Assembly: GCA_024687745.1 (NCBI GenBank)
Contig: JAILEM010000084.1
Span: 1 to 64,000, forward strand
DNA from: Lachnospiraceae bacterium
GTDB lineage: Bacteria; Bacillota; Clostridia; Lachnospirales; Lachnospiraceae
Reading direction: 5' to 3'
Length of the DNA: 64,000 nucleotides
Numbering within the stretch: position 1 is the stretch's first letter; each line of letters begins with the position of its first letter. The notes beneath the pieces were generated by a model. It was not told where the DNA came from and searched no databases. It saw only the letters and a program-made list of their open reading frames with translations. The position numbers and the translations under genes are program-made. Positions 9,135 to 18,673 of this stretch are shown here, in pieces.

Positions 9135-9144
9135 TAACATGTTA
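9135..9144. promoter_or_regulatory. Putative GntR operator before kdgF-gntR
   Basis: TAACATGTTA is a perfect 10-bp palindrome related to the two TGACATGTTA sites at the TRAP promoter. It lies shortly downstream of a minus-strand TATGAT (about 9153-9158), so bound protein would block transcription start. This suggests autoregulation. Confidence 0.5.
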
Positions 9145-9273
9145 TTTTGAATCATATCACGGTTTTTTAAAATTTGCTATAGGGTTTAGAAGATTTTATC
9201 AATATTTAACAGTTTTGAGTCGGAAATATTATCAAAATGCACAAAGAGCCTGCCCGGAGCATGACCCTTGCGA

Positions 9274-10599
9274 TCATACCCTAAGCCTTGTCCTAATGAG
9301 ATATATCCCAAGGATCGCAGAGAGTATTTCCGTGGCACTCATGGCTATCCACATACCATCTCCCCCGAAGATCTTTGAGAGAATAAGGATCATCAGCGCA
9401 TAGATGACAAGGCTTCTCATCAGCGAAAAGAATCCCGATACCCTTCCGTTGGAATATGCGGTAAAAAGACCTGAGACAAACATGTTAAATCCGGTAAAGG
9501 CATAAACTCCGGCGGCAAGTAAAAAGCCCTTAACCGCGATACTGTAATATTTAGAATCAACCTCGAAGAAGGAAGCTGATATATTTTTTCTGAAAGCTGT
9601 CACGGACAACGTTATGATGATGCTGCTGCATCCGACTATCTTAAGGCTTTTGCTTATAAGGCTTTTTAATTCCTTTCTGTTTTTCTGACCGTAAAAATAA
9701 GCGATCAAAGGCTCGAGCGCAACTAAAAAGCCCATGAATACAAAAGAGACCATGTATATGATATTGGTGATAACGCAGACAACACTCATGCCTACGGCTC
9801 CCCAGTATTTTCCCGAAACATTGTTTAAGATTACTGTGACCACTGCAGTTGATATGCTTGATAAAAATTCCGATATCCCGTTAAAAAAAACCGCTGACAT
9901 CTCCTTTATATCTATCCTGACAGGCTTTAGATCATAGACACTTGTCTTTTTGACCATTACAAAAGCTGTCAGTGTCTGAAGAAGGTATCCCAGCCCCGTT
10001 GCAAGTGCAGCACCGGCTATACCTGTATTTAAAAATCCCATGAATATGATATCCAGAATACAGTTTGTCAGCCCTCCCGCCAGCTCAAGAACCGCCACAA
10101 GACCTAACCTTCCCTCTCCTATGAGCATGAGATTTATCACACAGGAAAACAAGAGAACCGGCATAAAGCAGACGCTTACCCTGTAGTAGCCGGTGACATA
10201 AACGGCATTATCTCCCGTCATACCAAGCAGCTTCATAACAGGGTTTTGAAGGATAAAAAATATGAGAGGTATCGATATCCCCAGAAAAATGGCACAGGTC
10301 ATTAACTGACTGTGCAGATCCTGTGCCTTTTTGTGATCATTTTCACCCTGCGCCTTCATAATGGCAGCATTGCCGCCGGTACCTGCCATATAACCAAGAC
10401 CGACAAAAAGAGACACGACCGGAAGAAATACACTCGTCGCCGCTATAGCCGTCTCATTGATAAAGATATCTATAAGCAGAGAATCGATCACAGCATACAG
10501 TGCTATCACAAGATATATGATTGCACCCGGGGCAACTGTCTTTATCAGCTCCTTAAGAGACATATTTTCCGATATTAATACCGATGCATCCTTACTCAT
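9274..10599 (-). CDS. MATE-family efflux transporter
   Basis: The 441-residue protein has about twelve membrane segments with the internal two-fold pattern of MATE exporters; IDIFINETAIAATSVFLPVVSLFVGLGYMAGTGGN-type residues near the N terminus fit the family. It expels small molecules by cation antiport. Its start overlaps the end of the NRPS-like gene by 8 nt, so the two are translationally coupled, which suggests it exports that protein's product. It is the last gene of the kduI-uxaB-uxaA transcript. Confidence 0.85.
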   Translation of the reverse strand: MSKDASVLISENMSLKELIKTVAPGAIIYLVIALYAVIDSLLIDIFINETAIAATSVFLPVVSLFVGLGYMAGTGGNAAIMKAQGENDHKKAQDLHSQLMTCAIFLGISIPLIFFILQNPVMKLLGMTGDNAVYVTGYYRVSVCFMPVLLFSCVINLMLIGEGRLGLVAVLELAGGLTNCILDIIFMGFLNTGIAGAALATGLGYLLQTLTAFVMVKKTSVYDLKPVRIDIKEMSAVFFNGISEFLSSISTAVVTVILNNVSGKYWGAVGMSVVCVITNIIYMVSFVFMGFLVALEPLIAYFYGQKNRKELKSLISKSLKIVGCSSIIITLSVTAFRKNISASFFEVDSKYYSIAVKGFLLAAGVYAFTGFNMFVSGLFTAYSNGRVSGFFSLMRSLVIYALMILILSKIFGGDGMWIAMSATEILSAILGIYLIRTRLRV

Positions 10600-13522
10600 A
10601 TATCACTTCTTCCCTGATCTTATCTGTTTTATATAAGGGCTCTTCAATATGTGAGACAAGAAGGCAGGCGGTTTTTATAAAAATATCCCTGAACCTGTTT
10701 ATGCTCTCAGGCTTATAACATTCCGGTATATAATCCATATACAGTAAACATCCTTCCTTTATTTCCTGTATCTCGATATCAAGAAGATTATCGGCGACCG
10801 GATCCTTTTGGGGTATCTCGATAAGTGAAAAATCAAGGGCTCCCTCACTTGCTATATCTCTCAGGTTCTGCTGGTAAAGAAAACCGGCATCGATCCCTTC
10901 ATTATCAAGTCTTTCAGGTCCCGGATACGGATAACAGGCATAGATCATATTATTTCTTATCTGTCTGTTGACATCCAGATAGAGCTCCTCCACGGTCAGA
11001 TCCTTCTTAAAATGTATTCCCACATAGAATTCCCTTATCAGGGTGCCTATTATACTCTGATCCTCTTCCTTTTCCCTTCCGTTAAATATCCAGCTGATCT
11101 TTATATCCCTCTTATCATTATAGATACTGATAGCAAGAAGTGTTACGGTTAAGAAAAAAGCATTCTTTGTGACTCCCGATTTTTCCTGAAGCTCTTCATA
11201 TTTCCCGGTATCTATCGGTATCACCGCCTTAAGATTACCATATCCATTCACAACTAATTCCGCATCGGGCTTTGGATAACAATCCCATTCGTTCTGATCG
11301 AGAAGCTCAGAATAATACCGTTTGCCTTCCTCATAAAGGGAAGACTTTGCCTCAAGCCTTCTCTCCGTAAGCTTTAAATAATAATGGTCCTCCATAAGCT
11401 CCTTACCCTCATATGCATAACAAAGATCACGGATAAGTATCTGCAATGAGGTTCCGTCGGCAATGCTGTGATGAAGATCCATAAAGAGATACCCTCCCTT
11501 TTCGGTCTGAAAAAGCCTTACCCTGTACATTTTACTGTTTAAAAGCTTATAGGGTTTAACAAGGTTTTCCATCTCAATGACAAACTCATCCTCGCTAAGC
11601 TTTTCTGTCTCTACGTTCAGATCCATATCCTCAATATATCTCTGAACCAGCTCCGTATCGTCGTTGAAGCAATAGATCGTTGAGAAAACAGGATGGGTTC
11701 TCAGAACCTTCCCGACCGCATTTTTTACACCCTCGATATCCGTATCCTTTGAGAACTTAAGAAGGATATTAAGATTCCAGGTGGTGGATTTTGGAACATA
11801 ACACTGATAATCAAACATATATTGCTGCGACAGCAAAAGCGGCTGATCCTGTCTCAGAGCTTCCTTATTTTTACTGTCTCTCTCCTTTTGACCGACTGAC
11901 AATAACCTTTTATATCTTTCCGCTATCTTCTTAGGCGTCCCCTCACTCAATACAGTCTTATAATCAAGCAAAGGCCAGTCAAGCTCTGTCAGAAGGCTCA
12001 TTATCGAAACAGAATCTCCTCCCATATCACAGAAATTGTCGTAAACACCGACCTTCTCTATATGAAGTACCTTTTCCATTGCCCTGCAAAGCTTCTTCTC
12101 CTCCTCATTTTCAGGAGCAGAATATTTATGCATATAGCTTGAGATATCGGGTTTTGGAAGATTCTTTCTTGAGAACTTACCGTTATTGTTAAGCGGTACT
12201 GCATCCAGTTTCACAAAAAAAGAAGGGAGCATATAAGAAGAAAGATGATCCTTCAGCTCTTCCCTGGCCTGTTCTGTGGAAACCTTCGGATCATCGATAT
12301 AATAGGCACAGATATAGGTGGTCTCTTTCTCGGCAAAGGCTCTGACAGCCGTCCATTCAACCCCAAGTATCCTGCTTAGGACCTTTTCTATCTCTGCCGG
12401 CTCAACGCGGTTCCCTCTTATCTTGATCATATCATCATTTCTGCCGTTAAGGACAATATTACCATCAGGAAGCCTGTGACCGATATCGCCTGTGCTTATA
12501 TATTCACCAAGTCTTATCTTTTCTGTCATCTCGGGAAGATTAATATATCCTCCAAAATACGGATCCTTATAGCATATAAGTCCTGCCTCCCCGTCTTTTA
12601 CGGGCTCTCCCTTCTCATCAAGGATGCATACACAGGCCTCTTTGACACAGGGTTTTCCTACAGGTGTAGTGCTGTATTTCTTATCGATCCTAAAGGATGT
12701 GATATTGAAACAGGATTCTGATTGCGCATAAAGACAATAGACATCTATATTTTCATAATAAATATCATCAGCCCTTTCACCTCCTGTTATGAGCTTCTTT
12801 ATTGTATCCGGGAAGGAGGGGATACGCCTTAACATGGAAGGAGTGACAAAGGTTATCGTGATATTGTACTCCTTTAAATATTTCATGAAATCATCCGGAT
12901 TCCTTACTGTCTCCATCGGAAATATAACAAGAGTGGCTCCGTTATATAATATGGGCAGTATCATCAGAAGAGTGGCCGCAAAATTAAGAGGGGAGGTAAG
13001 AGCGAGTCTGTCTCCCTTATCCATTACCCTGATGCCATCACAGTAATTTCCCTTTATGCACAGATCCTGCATTCCGAACTGGTGCATGACACCCTTCGGA
13101 TTACCCGTTGTTCCGGAGGTATATACAATATAACAGGGATCAAACGGAGATACCTTTTCATACCCTTTTCTTTCCTCACAGTCCATCATCTCATTGAAAA
13201 GCTCACTGTCGATCATAAGAGAGCATCCTGCATCCCTGTATATATAATCCCTGCGCTCTCTGGCAAATTCCGTAGCGACCATGGTGGCACAGGCTCCTGC
13301 ACGCCATATTCCGACCAGTGCGATAACCGGCTGTACTTCCCTCGGAAGATATATCATCACCACAGACCCTTTTCCAATACCTTTTGCCTTAAGATACTCA
13401 TACACCTTTCCCGAGAGCTGATAAAGTGAATCATAAGTTATCTTTCGTCCGGTTTTTGCGCTTATCAGCGCAATATCCTTACCTTTGTTTTTACATATCT
13501 CTTCAAACCGTTCTGTAAACAT
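10592..13522 (-). CDS. NRPS-like protein: adenylation - carrier - condensation (A-T-C)
   Basis: The 976-residue protein has three domains in order. Adenylation, residues 1 to about 460: A3 TSGTTGNPKG (135-144), STGDIG (343-348), GRNDDMIKIRGNRVEPAE (360-377), and catalytic Lys in NNNGKFSRK. Carrier, about 465-540: DMGGDS with Ser504 for phosphopantetheine. Condensation, about 560-960: intact HHSIADG (684-690). In my hand alignment to GrsA, the Asp that binds the amino group (235 in GrsA) is replaced by Ala in NFAAT, so the substrate may not be an ordinary alpha-amino acid. No thioesterase or PPTase is nearby. Start follows AGGGGG. It lies 31 nt after uxaA and overlaps a MATE exporter. Product unknown. 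Confidence 0.85.
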   Translation of the reverse strand: MFTERFEEICKNKGKDIALISAKTGRKITYDSLYQLSGKVYEYLKAKGIGKGSVVMIYLPREVQPVIALVGIWRAGACATMVATEFARERRDYIYRDAGCSLMIDSELFNEMMDCEERKGYEKVSPFDPCYIVYTSGTTGNPKGVMHQFGMQDLCIKGNYCDGIRVMDKGDRLALTSPLNFAATLLMILPILYNGATLVIFPMETVRNPDDFMKYLKEYNITITFVTPSMLRRIPSFPDTIKKLITGGERADDIYYENIDVYCLYAQSESCFNITSFRIDKKYSTTPVGKPCVKEACVCILDEKGEPVKDGEAGLICYKDPYFGGYINLPEMTEKIRLGEYISTGDIGHRLPDGNIVLNGRNDDMIKIRGNRVEPAEIEKVLSRILGVEWTAVRAFAEKETTYICAYYIDDPKVSTEQAREELKDHLSSYMLPSFFVKLDAVPLNNNGKFSRKNLPKPDISSYMHKYSAPENEEEKKLCRAMEKVLHIEKVGVYDNFCDMGGDSVSIMSLLTELDWPLLDYKTVLSEGTPKKIAERYKRLLSVGQKERDSKNKEALRQDQPLLLSQQYMFDYQCYVPKSTTWNLNILLKFSKDTDIEGVKNAVGKVLRTHPVFSTIYCFNDDTELVQRYIEDMDLNVETEKLSEDEFVIEMENLVKPYKLLNSKMYRVRLFQTEKGGYLFMDLHHSIADGTSLQILIRDLCYAYEGKELMEDHYYLKLTERRLEAKSSLYEEGKRYYSELLDQNEWDCYPKPDAELVVNGYGNLKAVIPIDTGKYEELQEKSGVTKNAFFLTVTLLAISIYNDKRDIKISWIFNGREKEEDQSIIGTLIREFYVGIHFKKDLTVEELYLDVNRQIRNNMIYACYPYPGPERLDNEGIDAGFLYQQNLRDIASEGALDFSLIEIPQKDPVADNLLDIEIQEIKEGCLLYMDYIPECYKPESINRFRDIFIKTACLLVSHIEEPLYKTDKIREEVIYE

Positions 13523-13553
13523 AGTCCCCCTAAATCCTTCAGATCCATTATCA

Positions 13554-15035
13554 TTATAAAGTTACACCGTCCTTAAAAATTGATATCTCTCTGTAACCGT
13601 TCTCCTCACATCTTGTCAGCTTTCCGGATGCAGTCTCAAGGACAAGATCAAGCAGTCTTTCCCCTGCCTCATCAAGAGTTTCCTTCCCCTGCGCAACGCC
13701 TCCCGCATTAAAGTCTATCCAGTTGCCCTTTTTCTCATAAAGAGCTGTATTTGTCGATATCTTAAGTGTGGGTGCGGGAGCTCCGAAGGGTGTACCTCTT
13801 CCGGTTGTAAAAAGGATCATATGTACTCCTGCAGCTGTAAGATCCGTAGTACTTACCATGTCATTTCCGGGTCCTGACAGAAGGGAAAGCCCCTTCTTTG
13901 TAACCTCTCCGGCATATTCGAGAACATCGGTGATCTCTGCGGAACCGCCCTTCTGTACGCAGCCACAGGACTTATCCTCAAGCGTTGTTATCCCACCCGC
14001 CTTATTCCCGGGTGAGGGATTCTCATATACCACCTGCCCGTGTGATACAAAATACTGTTTAAAATCATTGACCATCTTAACGGCCTTTTCGAATATATCA
14101 GCATTTTTACATCTGTTGAAAAGTATGGATTCGGCTCCGAACATTTCGGGCACCTCTGTGAGGACCGTCGAACCGCCGAGCGCTATCAATCTGTCCGAAA
14201 AACGTCCCACTACAGGATTTGCCGTCACACCCGAAAGACCGTCGGACCCTCCGCATTTCATTCCCACTATAAGCTCGGATGCGGATATCCTTTCTCTCTT
14301 AAAGGTACCTACATAGTCTGCTATCTCCTTAAGAAGCCTGCTGCCCTCCTCTATCTCATCCTCTACATCCTGACAGGTAAGGAATTTGACTCTTTTCTCA
14401 TTCCATTCCCCAAGCTCTGCCTTAAACTGTTCCGTTGTCAGATTTTCACATCCAAGGGACAGTACAAGGACTCCTCCTGCATTGGGATGACGGACAAGCG
14501 CCGCTAAAAGCTTTCTTGTTGTCGCATGGTCATCACCCATCTGCGAACAGCCAAAGGGATGAGTAAAGGTATAAAGTCCCTCTACGCTACCCTTTACAAG
14601 CTCCTTATTGGAATTCACAAGGTTTTCGGCTATCCTGTTCACACATCCGACGGTAGGGATTATCCATATCTCATTTCTTATCCCCGTTTTTCCATCGGGC
14701 CGTTTATAACCCATAAAGAATCTCTCCTCTGCTTTGGGAAGATCATAAAATACAGGTTCATAAACATATTCGGCATCCTCTGACAGGGAGGTCCTTACAT
14801 TATGGGTATGAACCCACTGCCCCGATCCTATGTCAGACTTTGCGATACCTATCTCATTACCGTATTTTATAACGGGACTACCCTCTTTGATGTTTACAAG
14901 GGCAATCTTGTGACCTCTTGCCACATCCTCTAAGACCTCTATACTGCCATCTTCAGTGGTGATCCTTTCACCCTTTGCAATATCCGAAAGGGCAACTGCA
15001 ACATTATCCCTTTGATGTATCTTAATATATTTCAT
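13554..15035 (-). CDS. uxaA: Altronate dehydratase
   Basis: Converts D-altronate to KDG in the galacturonate branch. At 493 residues it is the full-length form, with an N-terminal SAF-like domain (about 1-95) joined to the catalytic UxaA C-terminal domain. Conserved-looking segments include GYKRPDGKTGIRNEIWIIPTVGC, HPFGCSQMGDDH, MKCGGSDGLSG and EDKSCGCVQKGG, whose Cys residues probably bind metal. It is 29 nt downstream of uxaB and 31 nt upstream of the NRPS-like gene. Confidence 0.94.
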   Translation of the reverse strand: MKYIKIHQRDNVAVALSDIAKGERITTEDGSIEVLEDVARGHKIALVNIKEGSPVIKYGNEIGIAKSDIGSGQWVHTHNVRTSLSEDAEYVYEPVFYDLPKAEERFFMGYKRPDGKTGIRNEIWIIPTVGCVNRIAENLVNSNKELVKGSVEGLYTFTHPFGCSQMGDDHATTRKLLAALVRHPNAGGVLVLSLGCENLTTEQFKAELGEWNEKRVKFLTCQDVEDEIEEGSRLLKEIADYVGTFKRERISASELIVGMKCGGSDGLSGVTANPVVGRFSDRLIALGGSTVLTEVPEMFGAESILFNRCKNADIFEKAVKMVNDFKQYFVSHGQVVYENPSPGNKAGGITTLEDKSCGCVQKGGSAEITDVLEYAGEVTKKGLSLLSGPGNDMVSTTDLTAAGVHMILFTTGRGTPFGAPAPTLKISTNTALYEKKGNWIDFNAGGVAQGKETLDEAGERLLDLVLETASGKLTRCEENGYREISIFKDGVTL

Positions 15036-15064
15036 ATCTGTCCGGTCTCTCCTAAATTTCTTCT

Positions 15065-16549
15065 TCAGGCAATAACTGCCTTCATAGCTTCATACATTCC
15101 CTTTTCTTCTATCAGCTTAAGACTGTCATCGACAGCAGCTTCAAATCCGGGAAGGTTCTTTAAGGTATCCTCCCACATTCTTTCATTGTTTACAACAGCT
15201 TTTGCAAGCTCTGTGAGTGATGCATCCTTTAATTCATAAAAGGCATCGAGTACCCACTCATCATCCTTTATCTCAAAGGTATCGTTTCCTCTCTTACCTA
15301 TAAGGCACTTATCACCCTTCTCTGTTCCTAAATGATAGAAGCAGAGGAAGGCTGCAAATGAGAAGGTAAGAACACGGGGAAGCTTCTTATTCTGCTCATA
15401 ATACTCAACAACTGTGGGCATTACCCTTGCCTTCCACTTGGACTGGGAATTAAGGGATATGGAAAGAAGCTGATGATCTATGAAGGGATTTGCGAACCTG
15501 TCAGAAACTGCCTTTGCAAACTCAAGCAGATCATCCTCTGAAAGGGAAGCCTTGAGAACAGGGATTATCTCCTCATAAAGAGCCTTGTTCATAAATCCTT
15601 TGATGACCTCATCCTTCATGCAGTCTCTTACGATATCCTGACCGGAAATGTAAGCAGCCATTATCATTGATGTATGTGCACCGTTTAATATACGTACCTT
15701 ACGCTTCTTATAAGGATCAACGTTATCAACGACCATAATCGGAAGGCCTGCCTTTTCGATGGGGAGCTCATCCTTTATGGACTGAGGCCCTTCTATAACC
15801 CATGCGCCGAACACCTCCGCTGTGTCCAATATATTGTCCTGATAACCAAGCTCCTCACAGATGGAAGCAGCCTCGTTCCTCGGATAACCGGGAACTATAC
15901 GGTCAACTAAGGTAGAGCAGAAAACATTCTCCTCTTCCACCCACTTCTTGAAATCATCTCCAAGACCCCACTGCTCTATATATTTTCCCACACATCTCTT
16001 AAGCTCATCACCGTTTCTGTCTATGAGCTCGCAGGAAAGGATGATAAAGCCCTTTAATTTATTGTTATATCTTTTATACAAAAACTGGGTAAGCTTTCCG
16101 GGAAAGCTCGAAGCGGGCCTGTCCTCTTCTTTACAGGAGGGATCATAGGCGATACCAGCCTCGGTCGTATTACTGACTATGAACCTTAACTCGGGATTTG
16201 ATGCGCACTCCATCAGTGCATCATAATCCCTGTATGGATTAAGGCATCTCGAAACACAGGAAATTACCCTCTTTCTGTTGACCTTCTCTCCGTTCTCCTG
16301 CCCTCTCAAAAACAGGGTATAGAGTCCTTCCTGCTCATTGATCATATCCGCAAGTCCCTGTTCTATAGGCTGTGTTACCACAACCTTTCCGTTAAAGCCG
16401 GCCTTTTCGTTCATCATATCGAAGAAATAATCAACAAAGGCTCTTAAGAAATTTCCCTCTCCGAACTGAAGAACCTTTTCCGGTGCACTTTTAAGTGTAT
16501 ATCCGTCATAACCGGTTTTAGCTAATGTTTCATAATTTAATCTGTCCAT
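15065..16549 (-). CDS. uxaB: Tagaturonate reductase (altronate oxidoreductase)
   Basis: NAD-dependent reduction of tagaturonate to altronate, the step between UxaC and UxaA. The 494-residue protein belongs to the mannitol dehydrogenase family: VLQFGEGNFLRAFVDYFFDMMN at the N terminus and KVRILNGAHTSM carrying the Lys...Asn...His active-site triad. The LQFGEGNFLR form and pairing with uxaA separate it from UxuB at the window start. AAAGGAGATATAA precedes the ATG. Confidence 0.93.
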   Translation of the reverse strand: MDRLNYETLAKTGYDGYTLKSAPEKVLQFGEGNFLRAFVDYFFDMMNEKAGFNGKVVVTQPIEQGLADMINEQEGLYTLFLRGQENGEKVNRKRVISCVSRCLNPYRDYDALMECASNPELRFIVSNTTEAGIAYDPSCKEEDRPASSFPGKLTQFLYKRYNNKLKGFIILSCELIDRNGDELKRCVGKYIEQWGLGDDFKKWVEEENVFCSTLVDRIVPGYPRNEAASICEELGYQDNILDTAEVFGAWVIEGPQSIKDELPIEKAGLPIMVVDNVDPYKKRKVRILNGAHTSMIMAAYISGQDIVRDCMKDEVIKGFMNKALYEEIIPVLKASLSEDDLLEFAKAVSDRFANPFIDHQLLSISLNSQSKWKARVMPTVVEYYEQNKKLPRVLTFSFAAFLCFYHLGTEKGDKCLIGKRGNDTFEIKDDEWVLDAFYELKDASLTELAKAVVNNERMWEDTLKNLPGFEAAVDDSLKLIEEKGMYEAMKAVIA

Positions 16550-16572
16550 TTTATATCTCCTTTTATTTTATT

Positions 16573-16589
16573 CATGGATTTCATCCATG
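16573..16589 (-). promoter_or_regulatory. Small hairpin in the kduI-uxaB gap
   Basis: CATGGAT pairs with ATCCATG around a 3-nt loop in the 122-nt gap, just before the uxaB ribosome binding site. No T-tract follows. It may affect mRNA stability or uxaB translation; role inferred. Confidence 0.35.
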
Positions 16590-16671
16590 TGTCTTATATA
16601 TATCCTTTTATACATTTTCTTTAATGACACGGTCATATAGCTGTATGATCCATATGATCTCACGATCAGGT

Positions 16672-17535
16672 TTACATAAGATCCTGATTTGCCACATCAT
16701 CCATATCATCAAAATCCTGATTCTCTCCTACCATTCCCCAGATAAAGGTATAAGCCTGAGAACCTGCACCCATATGTATCGACCAGCTCGGGCTTATGAC
16801 CGCCTGTTCATTTCTCATGACTATATGCCTTGTTTCCTGAGGTTCTCCCATGAAGTGCATTACAAATGCATCCTCGGGGATATCAAAGTAAAGATATACT
16901 TCCATCCTTCTGTCATGTGTATGACAGGGCATCGTATTCCAGATGCTTCCCGGCTTTAACTCTGTCATTCCCATCTCAAGCTGGCAGGTCTCAACCTGTC
17001 CCGGAAGTATATATTTGTTTATTACCCTGTGGTTTGCACCCTCTAAGGATCCAAGCTCCTTCTTATTCTCATCCTTTATTATGACTACATCCTCAGCAGG
17101 TTCACCCTCTCTCTTAATAAGGACCGTTTTATAGGTTTTATGTGCGGGTGCTGAATTTATATAAAACTTTGCGGGTGTTTTAATATCCTTTGAAGCAAAG
17201 GTTATATCCCTGCTGCCCATTCCTATATACATTGCCTGCTTATAATCAACCTCGTATTTCTTTCCGTCGATCGTTATAACCCCGGCGCCTCCTATGTTGA
17301 TGACACCCATTTCCCTTCTCTCAAGAAAGTACTCAGCCCTCAGCTCATCTCCTGCCGTAAGCTTAAGCTCCTCCTTCACAGGAGTTGCCGATCCGGTTAT
17401 TATCCTGTCGATATGGCTGTATACAAGCTTGATCTCATCCGGCTTAAAAAGATCGTCTATAAGGAATTCCTTCCTTAATCTTTCGGTATCATAATACTTT
17501 TCATCCTTAGGTGAACATGCTGTCCTTAATTCCAT
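16672..17535 (-). CDS. kduI: 5-keto-4-deoxyuronate isomerase (DKI isomerase)
   Basis: Isomerises 5-keto-4-deoxyuronate, the linear product of unsaturated uronate, to 2,5-diketo-3-deoxygluconate. It is a 287-residue bicupin with the metal site PCHTHDRRMEVYLYF and the conserved C-terminal WSIHMGAGSQAYTFIWGMVGENQ. The product is the substrate of KduD, encoded divergently at 18674. It lies 11 nt after the TIM-barrel gene and 122 nt before uxaB. Confidence 0.95.
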   Translation of the reverse strand: MELRTACSPKDEKYYDTERLRKEFLIDDLFKPDEIKLVYSHIDRIITGSATPVKEELKLTAGDELRAEYFLERREMGVINIGGAGVITIDGKKYEVDYKQAMYIGMGSRDITFASKDIKTPAKFYINSAPAHKTYKTVLIKREGEPAEDVVIIKDENKKELGSLEGANHRVINKYILPGQVETCQLEMGMTELKPGSIWNTMPCHTHDRRMEVYLYFDIPEDAFVMHFMGEPQETRHIVMRNEQAVISPSWSIHMGAGSQAYTFIWGMVGENQDFDDMDDVANQDLM

Positions 17536-17546
17536 TTTTATCCTCC

Positions 17547-18392
17547 TTATTCTGCTTTGACTTCTTCATATACCCTCTCAACAAATTCCCTGGCCCTTAT
17601 GGCATTTTCGGGAACTGTATCCTCGAGTGTACATTGAACATATGGCTTATATTTCTTTATCTTTCCCATCAGAAGCTTATGATCAAGCTCTCCTTCTCCT
17701 GATGCTACCGACCTTATATCATCTCCCTCCACCTTAAAATCCTTAAGATGGACAACGGCTATATCATCCTTTAGAAGCTCAAAGGTTTCATTTATGATAT
17801 CATCCTGTCTGTCTATGTTCTCTCTGCACAGAAGATTTACCGGATCAAAAATTATCTGAAGATTCGGGGAATTTATGGCATCAAGCACCTCCCTTGCCCT
17901 TTCGGGCGTATAAACTATATGTCTGTAAACGGGCTCTATCGCAAGGATCACACCAAACTGCTCACAGGCACTTATCACGGGCTTTAACCTTTCGATAAAG
18001 ATATCCCTTGCCTCCACGGTATGATTATGGGGATCATATCTGTATTCCTCATTGCAGGCCCCTGTCTCTGTACCTACCACTCCGCATCCCAATACGGAAG
18101 CAAATCTTAAATGGGCAATATATTTATTCAGAGTTTCCTTATAAACCTCCTTATCCGGATGACAGAGATTCAAATAATTACCCAAAACAGCGATATCAAT
18201 ATCATTTTTATCGCATATCCTTTTCATGTACATCGCAAGTCCGGGTGTCATTGAGCTTAACCCGGGTTCAAATTCCTTAATAGATTTTGAAAGGGCAACG
18301 TGAATACACTTAAAGCCCTGATCCTTTATGGCAGGGATCAGTTCATCAAAGGGAGCGTATCTCACATCATGAGCCCGTATTCCTATCTGCAT
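17547..18392 (-). CDS. TIM-barrel sugar isomerase/epimerase (AP-endonuclease 2 fold)
   Basis: The 281-residue protein has the xylose-isomerase-like TIM-barrel pattern: GTETGACNEEY, LAIEPVYRH, IIFDPVNLL and VHLKDF supply acidic and His residues that usually bind a divalent metal. I moved the start from 18428 to the ATG at 18392, which follows AGGAGG and begins MQIGIRAHD. As first gene of the kduI operon it probably acts on a uronate or keto-deoxy sugar, but the exact substrate cannot be read from sequence. Confidence 0.8.
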   Translation of the reverse strand: MQIGIRAHDVRYAPFDELIPAIKDQGFKCIHVALSKSIKEFEPGLSSMTPGLAMYMKRICDKNDIDIAVLGNYLNLCHPDKEVYKETLNKYIAHLRFASVLGCGVVGTETGACNEEYRYDPHNHTVEARDIFIERLKPVISACEQFGVILAIEPVYRHIVYTPERAREVLDAINSPNLQIIFDPVNLLCRENIDRQDDIINETFELLKDDIAVVHLKDFKVEGDDIRSVASGEGELDHKLLMGKIKKYKPYVQCTLEDTVPENAIRAREFVERVYEEVKAE

Positions 18393-18673
18393 CGGTATCC
18401 TCCTCTGATCCTTTATAGCACTGTCCATGTCTTCCCTTAAGCATATCTGAAGATCATGGGGTATAAAAAATATATAAATCCTCTCAGGTTCTAACTAAAA
18501 TAATATAAAAATCTCCGGGATCAAACAATGATAAAATTGTTGTTTATATTGTAAAAGTTGCTTAAATGGTAAAAATAATTTGATTTTTTATCATTTCAAA
18601 CTATTATATTATTGAAAGTATCATTTGATATAAAATCAATAAAAATCAAAAAGCTGAAAACGGAGGTATTATT
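18393..18673. promoter_or_regulatory. Divergent control region between the kduI operon and kduD
   Basis: A very AT-rich 281-bp gap between head-to-head genes. It contains an imperfect inverted repeat (CAAT GATAAA ATTG near 18525-18539) and a repeated GTAAAA. Promoters for both directions must lie here; a TTGATT with ATTATA 17 bp later (about 18581-18609) is one weak plus-strand candidate. The nearby AraC protein is a plausible binder. No CRE-like catabolite site was recognised. Confidence 0.45.

Noticed and set aside
9477-9486. Fourth GntR operator (AACATGTTAA)
   Set aside because: It lies within MATE coding sequence, away from any start, so chance occurrence is more likely.
13768-14316. 182-residue plus-strand ORF inside uxaA
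   Set aside because: Antisense of a confident enzyme gene, with no ribosome site or family resemblance.
18393-18673. Catabolite-responsive element in the kduI-kduD gap
   Set aside because: No sequence close to the CRE consensus was found.
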